From positions 25,483 to 89,482 of the forward strand of contig NW_025778879.1 in NCBI RefSeq assembly GCF_021130785.1: DNA of 64,000 nt, written 5' to 3'. Origin of the DNA: Homalodisca vitripennis. Its lineage: Eukaryota; Arthropoda; Insecta; Hemiptera; Cicadellidae. The stretch's first letter is position 1. Each line of letters begins with the position of its first letter. Under the pieces are notes generated by a model. That model searched no databases. It worked only from the letters and a program-made list of their open reading frames with translations, and had not been told where the DNA came from. The translations under genes and the position numbers were made by a program. Positions 33,561 to 46,583 of the stretch are shown piece by piece.

Positions 33561-36500
33561 TTTGATATACCTTTTCTCCTAAAAGTACGTGGTAGTGTTA
33601 TTTACACATCTCAGCAATTTATTTCTGTTTCATGATGCTACAATCGATGTGTGGTTTATTCTCAATTACAGTCAAACATATCGCTACAAAACCAGTTCGT
33701 TAGTTTTAATTATTTCAAACACAAACGAAGCAACTCTTCATTGACACATATTATTTGAATAAATAAAATATAGATGTGTATTAGGTTATATCGTGGTCGT
33801 GCAATTCAGCGCAGACCTCATATTTGTAACAATAAGAGTATTTAGGTAAAAATATTACCGATATAAGTATATAAAAATGGTTTTCTTACCCATATTTAAT
33901 TATAAGACTGGTCCAGACCAAACTTTATTGAAGTAATTATCTCCCAAGTTCACAGAAGGATTGGAGCTTAGGGGCAGGAAAGCCGCTTATACAAATTAAG
34001 ACTAAAAAGACTTTCCTCCACTTGAGAACCTGCCTAACAACTGCCGGGTCTGTATTTGGTTCTCGTATTTAGTTTTTCTTTGTAAGATACAAAAACGCTT
34101 TCAATTAATGTTCACCATAGATGAAAATGAAGGGATTAATTTATGTATTCACGATTATTCTTTTCCTACTTCCTGAGAAGCGTAAAGCCTGTCATATTAT
34201 AATGATATTATTTATATCACGGAATTTTTGTTTAGGAATAATTTGTAGTAGACAACAAAGTTTTCAATATTTTTAATAAAATTGACAGTTTATGTTATAT
34301 ATCTACCGCAGCATAATCGCTCGTGTAACGCTCGCCATTTAATTAGAATACGTTAGTTTTATAAGATTGCTATATTAAAGCTTTTGTCCACGGCTTGCCT
34401 CCACCATACTCTGTCTTAGGATCATTAATTAGAAAATACACATGCACCATGGATTAGGCATGATTGATTGTCGGGAACTCAAAATTAATATACATCGCTC
34501 TTAGCTTTCTTCATAAATTTACAACACAAGCGTAGTAGTCAAACTCTTCTTAAACACCTTTCCAAGTATTCCTGAGATAAGTGATAATCTTTATAGATAT
34601 CACCGCAACTATTTCCCCGAATCATTAAATTACGAATAGGATCAGAGTTATAAGCACTTATGTGTTAAAAATAATTAAGGTTTTTTTATAGCATTTGGTT
34701 GAGAATTTCCAGTGTATTTGCAGCATTTTATGGTGAGTGGGATGGAATAAATTGCTGCATCTCAGTAAACATATCTCAAGTTCTTTAAATATATGAACAA
34801 AATTCCATGGTTTTATTTCAGTATCTTGTCTCATATCAGCGTATTTTAGTTCAAATCATCAGAAAAGCGAAACCTCTGAATCGGTAAACAGCCATTTCTC
34901 AGGGTTATTATAAAATTGGTAAACTACTGTCCTATTTCTAATAGAACAGCGTACGACAACACGTACTCTTACAAAGTTTTATAGTGACTTATAAGGAATA
35001 CCATGTTAGTTCCTCACTCACGAAATCATTTACATGAACATACATATACCCATATAATATGAACATTTATAGTTATTGAAATATTCTCTTCTAGCCTTGA
35101 CAAAGCAATTTTACATCCTTGTGATATTTTTGTTGAAGTTACTTCAACATACTGTATAACTCCCTTCCATAATTAATTCTATTAAATTAATTTAATAATA
35201 TCGTTATCACGTATTGTTTTTTTCTGTACATTTTGTTATTTTAGAGAGATTAATATTTTATAAATGACCAGATCACATTTTAATATTTTATTTCATTCAT
35301 AATTTCTGAATAAATGGAAACATCCCATTCAGAGTACATTTGGCTGTTATGCTTATAGGGATTTACAGTAAATACTGTGTAAATATGTTTTTTCTTCACT
35401 TTAAGATAGTTTGTCAATATCGAATACCCAATAAACATTGGAGTATAGCGCTCTGGATCGTGGCCAAAGGTACTTCTTTTCTAATTCACGGTAAAAGTAA
35501 ATTTTATTTACTTATAGTTAACTATAGAGTTGTTTAAGAGTTAATTTATTGAAAAAATATTCATAAACATGATTTTCGTGTTAAATTATTATATCCTTAT
35601 AGGGCCTATACCGTTAATGAAGGCTACAAGAACCAATTTACATTTTATATGTACAAAATTAAATTTTTAATGTAATTATTATAGTATTACTACCTAGATA
35701 TTCGATAATTTTTTATACAGGTGATCAATAAACGATATTTTTCAGAATAAAATTCTAACTAGTATAATAATTAAACATATTAACCAATGATCGATTATCA
35801 ATATCAATAAAAAAGTAATCTTATTTATAGGTTAGATCCGTACTACACACACATACATGTTAGGTAGTACAGTATAGAAAACCAATTCATATACGAGATA
35901 CATGAACTGTATTATATCACCTTCAGTCCCCCGTTCTGTCCAACGTTTCCATGTAAATCCCTTTCAAGTCCATTAAATACCGGGTTCTCACACTTATCCT
36001 ACTATTTATTTGATGATCATCTTTCATTTTTTTGTTTTTAATGTATCGTATAAGAATTCAAAACTCATATAGCCTACCTTGTTTCTGAAGGTATAAATTT
36101 ACCAGAGTCATAATATTTCTGTGTAAACGACAAAACATACTTTTTAAACTGTTGGTAAGGAAAAATTTCTTAAAAGAATAGCAATTAAGAAAAAGAATGT
36201 TGTGTCAAGTTACTTTTACGATGCTATCAATCTAAAAGGAGGAGAACAGAGTTTCCACCTCAGTCGATAAAACAGTGGTTTGTGGCTTACTGCTCGAGAA
36301 ATACGTGTGCCTAAATACCATAAAAAGCCTATATAAGGCGTGTTAAAATTTATAGGAAAACATTTTGTTAATAAACTATAATTAAAGAAACTTTTTGTAA
36401 TAAATTCATACGGGGCATACATTATACTTCTTCAACTTAAAATTGTCTGGCACATTTTTTTCAGTTCTTTGAGTGAATATCAGTAGTTTGTGGAACGTAT

Positions 36501-37520
36501 TTAGAATGTTCTTAACTTGATCAACGCCAGTTATGTATTTTATAGAACAATCCTGAATCCTCTATAGTATTATTAATAAAATGTTAGATTAAATGTAAAT
36601 CACTTTACGAAGTATCATATTTTATTGAATATATGTGGTCAGAATAAGAAGTGATCGAGAAGCTTATAAGCAACGTATTTTAGTTATTTCGCTCGTGCTT
36701 ATAGTCAATATACATATTTAAACGTAATTTTGCTTTAAAAAACTTTAAATTGCTGGATTGTTAATATTAGTTGTAAGCCCAGATATAAAGATTGGGGATC
36801 AACTTTGTCTAGTAGCACAATTTATAGTTATGTATACTCTAAATTTGAATAATGAATTGAGCAGTTCTCTCGTCAAATGAAAAGTGACGAGAGATGTGTA
36901 TCTATGAAGACACAATTCTGTTATTGTGTCTGAGTTCCGACAATGAATTATGTTGAAATAGAAATAGGTGCTGATAATTATTTTTCTCTAGTACCACAGT
37001 TATAGTTGCATATCAGTATGAATGTTTGACATGCCGTTAATTCGATGATTTCAATAAATAATTATAAGCAACTGTGATCAAAAGTGACGAAGCTTTTATA
37101 CCTTGTTCAGCCTAATACCCCATTCACAAAGCGTATCTCTAGAACCTGTAAATTAATTGCTCTGACGTCAAATGAAAACATAGTCGTTGTTTATCACGTA
37201 TTTGTTATAGAAATTCAAAAGAATACATTACATACATCCATCATTCATAACATCCATCTACATTGTAACTAATTAATTAACCAGTCATAATTGATGCTTA
37301 AATAAATTACTTATGTTATAGATATGGTAATTAATTTCAAAATTCAAAAGCTTGTATAAAGTTTCTTTTACACTACAGAATAAATGTAAAGAACTTAGGA
37401 AATTTCTGTAAATTTTCCATTGTTCAGATATACAAGAAATCAGTACGTTATTCACACCTCATTAAAGGGTTATCTTTATATTAGTATAATGAAATGTCAA
37501 CTAAAAATCCTTTTTAAAAT
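33561..37520. other. No recognisable gene
   Basis: Nearly 4 kb of AT-rich sequence with only short open frames (for example 35340-35537 + and 36422-36216 -) that I cannot link to any family. No transposon ends are seen. Confidence 0.55.
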
Positions 37521-37523
37521 ATT

Positions 37524-37572
37524 TTTATTGCCATACACGTGTTTCGGTATTCAACCATCATAATTCTACATT
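37524..37572 (-). ncRNA. Hammerhead-like motif, degenerate
   Basis: On the - strand: ATGATGG, then TTGAATACC, then GAAACACGTG and TATGGC. GGT/ACC can form a short stem II next to the GAAA box. The upstream box differs from CTGATGA at about two positions, so the motif is probably inactive. Placement of GAAA before an AT-rich tail matches the insertion at 12659-12835. Confidence 0.35.
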
Positions 37573-38829
37573 AACCTCTAAATAAATAATAAACAATTAA
37601 ATATACACATGTTGACGATTTAAAATTATGTTAAATTTAAATGATAATGTAAGTTTGATTAGTAATCTGTATTAAAAATTTGAATTTTTCAAAAATTGGG
37701 TTTGTGTTATAATCAGTAATATACGTTTAACTTAATAAGTTCAAATGAAATAGAAGAACGATTCCTTAGTCAGTAAATCAGAATAAATATTTATGTCAAT
37801 CACTTACGTTTCGGTGTTATCTGAGAAAAATAAAAGAGTGGGGAAAAAACTGTAACACTCTTGGCAAAGTCTCATAAAAACAAAACCAAATAAATTGCAA
37901 ACATGAAAAATGTGTTTCAGTATAAATTTAAGTTATAACACAGAATATACAGGTATTGCAAAATATCATAAAACGTTTTTGTATGAGAAAGAAAAAAACT
38001 AGAAAGACTAAAACTAAAAATTGGGAAATACCTATTGTGATATATCTTCTGTAGTTCGATTTCAATTATTAGAATTTGATTATGGCGTAGAATGTATGGA
38101 GTTAAGACAAATTTTTTGTTGTGATTCCTCACTAATAATTATCAGAAATCACTGGCATGGTTTGTTCATTTTAATCTATATTGTAGTTATGAGCTGGGTT
38201 ATTTATCCATCTGAGAAAGACAGCAGAACGTGATGTTAATGATTTCTTGAACCACTCAATAGTGGCAAATGTTTAGGAAAACCACATTTCCTTAAAAAAA
38301 TACTTGCAGTATTCTTTAATTTAAAAAATGCATCTTAAAATAAAATGCGAAATTATATTATGTATAGTCGGGATAGAAGAAAAGAAAACAATGAGTGGAT
38401 AGTTTGTGAAGCTAAGCACACTGTTAGTCAATGTTAATTTAGCCAATGTCAGCAAATTGTTAGAATATGCTTTTGGTTTGCAGCTTATAACAAAATCGGG
38501 ATTGTTTGTCATCCCGTTATATAAAAGATAAAGTGCAATCAATAATATATAACGAACTTTAAACTTCATTTATAACCACTTATACATACACAGAACTTAT
38601 GTGACAACCTTTCTCTTTTGTGTCTCATTTATAACAATATAAGTTGAGAAAAAAAACAATATTGGATATTTATACCTTCCTCTTTATACTTACATCAATC
38701 TTGTATTTAGTTATTTAATTTTCCTATGTATACGCGGCCATAACTAAATTAATAATTTTAAGTCATAAGTGTTTCAAGAAAACATAGATATTCTTTAAAA
38801 AGTATATTTTATAAAGATTTTATTTTCAA
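37573..38829. other. No recognisable gene; two weak hammerhead-core remnants
   Basis: AT-rich. CAGATAACACCGAAACGTAAG reads on the - strand at about 37806-37826 and CATCTGAGAAAGACAGCAG on the + strand at about 38209-38227. Both resemble the CTGA...GAAA core region but lack convincing stems. Short frames at 38021-38233 (+) and 38569-38321 (-) are unrecognised. Confidence 0.35.
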
Positions 38830-39425
38830 GATGGATATGATATTAATATATAGAGAATTTTACAGATTATTAAATTGACATTCGCCATGAAAACTAATTT
38901 GGCCTTCAATGATTAAATCAATCCCTTAACAACGCGGATGTTTATTTATAGGTTTTTACATTGTATTGTTCCAGTACCCCAAACCTGAAACAATACAATA
39001 CAATATTTGTATAGATATAATAGAGATGTGGGAATCTAATAGGTGAGGGATGAAAAGGGGATAAGGAAGCTCACTCGAAGTAAAAAACTTTTCATTTAGG
39101 ACGATACTGAGAAAAAAGAAGATAATAATAACACAACTAAAAGCACGTATGACACATAGCTATAAGTCACAGCTATAATTGAAGAAACATAATTTAGCAA
39201 TCGATAAATCAGTACTGCTGTCTCAAAATCACTCAGTTTATTATAAACTCTGACCATCCAAACAATCCACATCAAAGGAGATAACCAAATCTCAATGTTT
39301 CCAAGCTTGTACTTAACTTGGTTACCAGAAAAGCGACGGAGCATTAACGTTTGCAGGGTTAGGGACAGTCTGTCGGTCGTTATTTCTGACGATTCGCAAC
39401 CAGTTGGGAATTGTGATATAAACTT
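38830..39425. repeat. Left direct repeat of copy B
   Basis: Matches 43720-44425 (and 3860-4560 in copy A). Shared blocks are TTCAATGATTAAATCAATCC, GGACGATACTGAGA, and CAATCCACATCAAAGGAGAT followed by AACCAAAT and TCAATGTTTCCAAGCTTGTA. Similarity ends abruptly near 39425. It has one copy of a 125-bp segment that is doubled in the right repeat. Confidence 0.8.
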
Positions 39426-39892
39426 GGGTATCAATTACTTCCCCTCAGCCAGCAGCACCATATACAGTACATCAAAATCTAGATGCTGCATCATTGTCAA
39501 CCTGAAAAATGCTAATGATGTCGTCACCTATACTTTTATCGTAAATCTGCATAGATTTAAACGCCCTCAATTACAAGTCATTTAATTCTGACTATATGTT
39601 CTGGTAATTTCAATATCAATATCTTAAACTGCATCACTCAGATTATTCTAAGTCTTATCAATTCATTCAATCATTCATTCCGTAAAGTTTTTTGATGATT
39701 TGAGTTGTATAGCTTTGAGAAGTAGAAAAGGTCTCAGTATAAGTCTCAAATTTAATTAACATCATGCGGCACTGTTGCTTTAATTATGAATGAATTTGAC
39801 ACAGTACACATGTTTTGTGACTCTTGATTTATACATATCTTAGTGCATTGATTCGATTTATTTATTTTAGCCCAGGTTGTACTCGTTTCAAT

Positions 39893-39950
39893 AACCCATT
39901 TATCCATCTGAGGAAGGAATCAGATTTCTAATTTTGAAACGTAGAGCTAC
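39893..39950 (+). ncRNA. Hammerhead-like core inside copy B, uncertain
   Basis: ATCCATCTGAGGAAGGAATC followed by AGATTTCTAATTTTGAAACG and TAGAGC. CTGAGGA and GAAA stand in the right order and a GGAATC/GATTTC stem is possible but almost without a loop. In copy A (near 330-360) the GAAA box is deleted. A weak candidate only. Confidence 0.25.
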
Positions 39951-41651
39951 TGTCATCTATCACTGAACTAAATTAAACGTCCCAAATAATCCTGTTAACT
40001 TCACATTCCTTTTATCGTTAAAAGTAAATTTTAAACCGAAATCAAATTCACAGGATCCAACCACTCTCTCTAATATCGTAAGCCAAGTGAACTAATTAAA
40101 TTGCCCACTTGTTTAAAGAGAGCTGTTCTAATTTACGATAAAATAGTAAATGCATTATCCTAATTACAAACTCGTTAACCTAGACTTGATCTTTACAATA
40201 GAATCATGTTTAATAGTCACAATGTGGTAAATATTAATTATTCTTATTTCTTAAAATTCATAATAGCATTACATATAAAAGTTATAACATAAGGATAAGA
40301 GGGTCAAACTTACAGCATTGCACTGCCTAACTTTTAACAAGAATTATACGACTTCTACAATTCTAAAATTAAAAGTTGTTTGAAAGGTTTTAAACTGTTT
40401 ATACACTAACACATTTCTCTACTACACTTTTTATAAGAATTTTATTTAAATTTCAAACACATTTATAATACTAAAGTGCTTTGTGTCATAAAGCGGATGT
40501 TTGGTTCAAGGTTAAAATATTCCTCCGTATGTTTAGACATTTTGTTTATAGTAACTGTTTTGTACGTTCTAGTTTTAGAGAACATATTTCTCTCAAGGTT
40601 ACATTTTGGTCATATCAAACGTCCTAGTTTGATAGATTGCCTTGAAGTGGGTGTAATTGTGTATTAAAATTTAACTTGAACATTAAATTCTGCTTGGTGA
40701 TTATACTCAGAAATAGTACTGGTTAGAGGCATGAGCAGAGCTGTCCTCAACTTGTGTCTGCGAGTTTACTTACTTATGTGGATATATATTACAACACCTA
40801 CAAAGAATTCATTAACCTCACAGTGCTTCCAAGTAATGGCGAAACCCATTACAGAAACCTTTTAAAGTATTTTTTAGTTTAGTTAATTACAGTATTTTTT
40901 GGTAAAAATGTAATTTAGTTGTTTCTTACTATCTATAAAAGAGATAAGAAGATTTTCCCATAACATTATATCATATTTTACGTTTTTTCTTAAAACTTTT
41001 GATATATTATTATTTTGCACAATTGATACACGTGTTTAATAATATCATACCACACACAAAGAATAAATTAAGGAGCCGTTACGTCAAAATTAGCTAATTG
41101 CAGCAAAGTTGTGTTGCAGTAAATCCAGCAGATGCATTAATAATATTGCTATTATGTGATGGAAACTACTAAAAGAAGCACAGTTTTGTTAGTTTAGGTT
41201 TAGGTTCATAAGGTGGTGGTAGAAGGATTTTTCTCAATGACTATTTGTGATCTCTATGAAGTTTCCCAACACCAAGTCTTTAAACAACACGACGTACGTG
41301 TATGTTTACATATACTCCACTTTTGCATAATATATTCATCTTAGCTGCTTTTACTCTAAAAATATTCAGCCCCATATTAGAATATAAGCTAATATTAAGC
41401 GTAGGTAATTTTTTATCATGAGAGGAATAGTTCGTGATAATTATTAAATTGGAAAAAAGAGTATTGAAGAGTATTTAAAAGCTTCTTTATATATTAAAAT
41501 TAAAACATGAAAAAAGTACCAAGTAGTAAAATAAATGAAATAATATGCAATTTAATACAAATATATGTAGATACACTCACCAATAGTATCAACTGTATAT
41601 TTCAAATTGAATGTTCAGCGTCAAAATTGTTACCACTATGCGTATAAACAG

Positions 41652-41652
<1 letters not shown>

Positions 41653-41726
<74 letters not shown>

Positions 41727-41785
41727 CATATATACATATATATACCATATATATATATACCATATATATATATATATATATATAA
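41653..41785. repeat. (TA)n microsatellite with CATATA variants
   Basis: About 130 bp of TA repeats with interspersed TACATATA and ACCATATA variants. It occupies the position of the shorter tract at 1918-1968 in copy A. Confidence 0.95.
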
Positions 41786-43719
41786 ATCGATTGAAAAATG
41801 ATCAAAAGCAAGAATGCTCGAGGTGAATAACAATCCTGAAGAAATTAATAAGTGGAATACAATGAAAACCAATTATCGAATGGACAATTAGAGAGACTAA
41901 AACAATTAAAGATACTTTTTAATAATTAGTGGAGGGTAAATAATGTCTCTTTTTCACTCGAAGCGCAAATTATTGTATGACGATATCTATTCGTTACTCA
42001 ATAATATATTTCTAGAAAGTACAGTTTGTCAAAAACGTACAGAATTGTATTAAAATTCTTATTTGTGGCTTAGAATTTGCTGTTAAATTTTAGCAAATGT
42101 CCATCAAACAAAATTTACTTTTTGGATGGACAGAATTACGTTTTAGCATCCATCTTTAATTTAGGTTTAATATTTAAAGTATAAAAAGTGACATACAGAT
42201 TTAAGGTTCTTGTTAAGTTATATAAAACAAATGTGCTTTTTTAGTTATTAAGGCACTTACATTGCCCTTATTTTCTTGTTTTGGAACGAAAGTTGCTTAA
42301 GATAATGCCAAATAGATAATGCGCCATTGGCGCAGTTTTATTTAAATTATTATTTTAAATATTAAGAACGTACATTTTTTTAGAGTCTTCTATCTATGTT
42401 TAAATACTGAAACAAAATTTTAAAATATAATCTATGTATTTTATATCTGCCTAGTATGAAGAGTGTATGTCGATGCTGTAAGTTACATTAAGAAACCCAA
42501 CCGGATCACATCACTATAACCATACAATTGTTGATATAAAGGGTAAAGCATAACTCGATCGGAAATACTGCTGAGGATGATGGCTGAGAACCTTTTGATA
42601 AGTAGAGGATGAAAAAGAACTGTCACCACAAGGCCCTGTGCACTTCCTCATTGTGGCTTTAACAAGAGATGGCCACAATCTCCCAAACATATCCATGCTA
42701 AATATCCTGCTTTTCAGTTTGATTTAATTAAATAAAATGTTTTAGTTAAGTGAGACCAATCTGATCGATGCAAAATAATTGTTTGCTGCCGTATTTGCAC
42801 GTCCCCTTGCCGCAAACGAAATATTTTAACAGTAAAACACAAATTTGGATAAGGTTTTCGTTTCAAGATAAATTTGAAAATTACAAACAAAATAGCTCCT
42901 TAAAAAAACATACATAAATTGACTTCAAATACAATTATTTCAAAATATAACATAGGAATACAAATTTATAACGAAATATTATGTATTGTTGCCGACTGTA
43001 GTTGATTGGTGAAACTCATGTTATTGAGAAATGGCTGGTAGTATAGCAACCAGGGATTAAAAATTAAGTATTAATACTATTTTTAAATTATAATCATACA
43101 TACGAATAGACAAATTCCTATGCAAAATCTATCTAAAACTATTCTCACCTTTTTTATTCCTGTAATATATTTTAACTCCTCAAGTAATTCGTGTAGTAAT
43201 AATTAAACCTTCATTAATTTTTATGGTCGTGATTGTTAAAAATTGAGAGGGGAGTTAGAGGGGATGAGAGGGAGGAGGAGAGTAATGGGGAGGGGGTGAT
43301 AGAGGGGGGAGAGAGATATATGTTTTTTTATTTCTTACTACCCTTACATGCAAATCATTTTAAGTAAATATTGTATATCTTCTTGTCAATTTGAAGGAAA
43401 TAAATAATTTTTTAATTATGTGATAGCGTATAAAAACCTAATACTTTTTATTATCCAAATTCTCGTTCTTCTCGAAAAGAATTATACCTGAATAGATCTG
43501 GGATGAATAATAAGGTTATTGTAACTAAATGAAAATCTGGAGAATGGCAATTTTCCCTTCAATATCTCAGCTTAAATCTACCTCTTTCTGTTTGTATTTT
43601 CACTGAGTTGTTCCTCCGAGTTAATGGTTACAATCTCCACAAACGTTATATTTGATTAATACAAAATACTTGTTATAAAAATGTATTCTAAAGTTGGAAA
43701 TGTAATTAGTAAAAGAGAT

Positions 43720-44425
43720 TAAAATAGAGATGGAATTAAATTATACAGATTATTAAAATTTATATTTGACAGAGGAACTAAATTGCCTTCAATGATTAAA
43801 TCAATTCCCTAAATAACGCGGATTTTTTCTTTGTCAAATTTATATTGTATTGGTCCATTATATCACATCTGAAACAATTAAATACAGTAATTGTATAGAT
43901 AAATGGGAATATAATACGTGAAGGGGAGGAAACAGGATATGAAAAATCACTCAAAATAAAAACTCACTGCATTTTGGACGATACTGAGATAAAAGAAGAA
44001 AACAACAACGTAATTAAAAAGTATGATACAAAAGTCAGAGCTATAATCGAAGAAATCTAATTTAAATATCCAGACGTCAGTGTAGACTTCTCAAAACTCA
44101 CTGCATTTTGGACGATACTGAGATAAAAGAAGGAAATAACAACATAACTAATAATATTATAGCACAAACCTATAAATCACAGCTATGAGCGAAGAAAGCC
44201 TAATTTAAAGATCCAGAAGTAGACGTCTCAAAATCAGTCATTGTATTACAAACTCTGGCCGTCCAAGCAATCCACATCAAAGGAGATAACCAAATCCCAA
44301 TGTTTCCAAGCTTGTACTAAACTTGGTTACCAGAAAAGCGATTGCCCATTAATTTTGCAAGTTTGGAGTCAGCCTGTTGTTATTTCTGAAGATAAACCAA
44401 CAGTTGGTAATTAAGTTATAATTTG
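43720..44425. repeat. Right direct repeat of copy B
   Basis: Second copy of the 38830-39425 sequence. Inside it, a segment of about 125 bp beginning CACTGCATTTTGGACGATAC occurs twice in tandem (43967 and 44099), also true of copy A (about 4107 and 4222). Confidence 0.8.
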
Positions 44426-44805
44426 AGTTCAATAAAAAAAGTGATAGTAATTAAATGAAAATCTGAAGAATGGCAATTTCCCTTCATTATCACAGATTTA
44501 ACCTAACTTTTTCAATTTGATTTTTTAGAATAATAATGTTTATTTATCTTCAATTAGCTTATTGACTGCGGTCTTATCATTCATTCATTATATATCTGTC
44601 GTAATGAGTAAACACACTTTTAAATCTTATATATGATAATGAGTTCGCAAAATTTGTTGCTTACTGCTAATCTTGAGAACGGCTATACCAATTCCGCTAA
44701 TTCTTTTATATAAATATTCATTTAAATCCGAAAAAGTGTATATAAACAGAAATATCAGAAAATTCACTTAAAATATTTTGCAATTTACACCATTTTTATT
44801 ACTTA

Positions 44806-46583
44806 CATTTTATATTCTAAATTTAACTGACCCTTAACAGATGTTGACACTTTTTGCTAAAGTGTAACAAATTAGGTTATATATCGTTTTGAATTTAAAT
44901 TTTATAAAATATCGTTACAATGCTTAATCAGTAATGTAACTCAGAAGCAGAAAAAGTTAATACCTAAATGTTTCTGCGTCATGGACGAATTAAAATATAT
45001 AATGCACATTACACACTATTTAAACACTGTTATACGACCAATCTTAATGACCAAAGCTGTGAAAACTTTTACTTAAGATATTCTAAACTGTTGTGCTTCC
45101 TTGACATTGCGATGTTATTTAAAAAGTGCCTTATGGAAAACAGGATTAAAACTATTATGCCTCTACTATCTATTCTTTTCCAGAGTAAAGTCCGAAAAAC
45201 AAGTCTTTTATAATGCAAGACCTTAAAATCTATTATTTTGGACCGATGCAAAAACTGGATAAGGATTTCCTCCTAGGACTTAACAGTCTTCTTAGTCTTA
45301 CGTATGTATGTATGTGTATTTTTTCATCGGGACAAGACAAAGTCAACTATAGACCTGGAAATATTTTAGACCGAAATTATATTACAAGAGTCAGAAGTAA
45401 ACGCATATTGAAGGAACTAGGTTTCCGAGCCTTTGTATTTATATTTATTTGTCGGAGTAACAAGGCAGATTCAGCTGTGACGTTGAAAAATTATTAATTT
45501 TACTGTAAATGCTCATACACGTACAAAACATGATATAAGATTTAAGTTCAACTATGATACTCTTAAAAATGTACACATAAATAAAAACACAAATCTCTAC
45601 CTGGTGTATGCCTGCCTGTGTTTAAAGATGTCATAGGACTCTATGATAAGTTCTTTTATTAAGTATCCAAGTATAAGAACATTGACTATTAAAACTTGAT
45701 TGCTCCCGAAGCAACGGTAAAACGCCGTTTAAAAATATTAATCATTACCTTAGCAAACAATACCAGGTGATAAAATAGAACATTAAAATTCAATTGGCTT
45801 TGTAAAGGTTCGACCCGAAACTGTTTATACTATCATGGTAAGGAGAAATAATAATATAAATTCTAAATAACTTTGTATTCGTATGAATAAAACTCCCAAA
45901 ACAAACTAAGTATTCAGTTAGGTAAAACTTTATAAACTACAAAAATAAATATATGAACTAAATGTAAAACCGAGCAAACAAAGTGTTTTATACTGCGGTG
46001 TATATTACACGTCCTCAAGCTTAGATGAGTTAGGAACGACAATAATTTTGGTCGGGAATTCGTTTACAGTCAAGGGAATTCCAATCAGATGTCAAGATAT
46101 TCAATTAATTACAAAACCTTATCAGCTTATTTTTCAAAGTAACGTTTGAGGAAATATTCTGACGCACAAAAATTTAAGGGCAAGGCGGTAAAATTAATAA
46201 CATTAACGTCTTTGGACTTAAACTCATTTCTTGAGTTAATGAGGCACGAGTTGTAATTTTATAACGTTTAATCGGGTCAGGGATAGTTTATAAAAATATA
46301 TAACCCTAAGACACACCGGATAGAACAGTCGAGAGGGGTAAAATCCAGGGTTCGAAAGGGAGAGGTAGTTTCCAAGTTCAGCTCAGAACCGAATTAATGT
46401 AAAACCAAAAGCCGAAGCAAATACAGCACCGATGATCAACGGATCAACATGCTTTCATCATCGCAGACTCGGAAACGAAAGGGAATAAAGGGAAGGCGTC
46501 AGCATTTGCTTTAGGATGACTGTTCCACTACCTAAACGTCCCCTAATACGACAGTTGTTAGTTCAACTGAAGCTCGAAAACGA
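44806..46583. other. No recognised gene; two adjacent open frames
   Basis: Two open frames follow each other on the + strand: 44968-45213 (81 codons) and 45213-45497 (94 codons, with YRPGNILDRNYITRVRSKRI). Neither has a motif I know, and codon use is unremarkable. From about 46300 GC content rises toward the tandem array. Confidence 0.35.

Larger units (their letters stand above)
38830..44805. repeat. Large non-coding repeat, copy B
   Basis: From 39400 on it is collinear with 1-4950 in the same orientation. The first 600 bp (38830-39425) match the copy's own right part (43720-44425), so this copy has long direct repeats near both ends about 4.9-5.0 kb apart. It retains blocks missing from copy A (39693-39885, 40450-40560, 40660-40760) and has a block of about 155 bp at 42672-42827 that copy A lacks. 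No coding frame is conserved between the copies. It may be a non-autonomous mobile element, or a dispersed unit of a very long satellite. Confidence 0.85.

Noticed and set aside
41602..41872. Four overlapping YIYIYI frames on both strands
   Set aside because: Translation of the long (TA)n tract.
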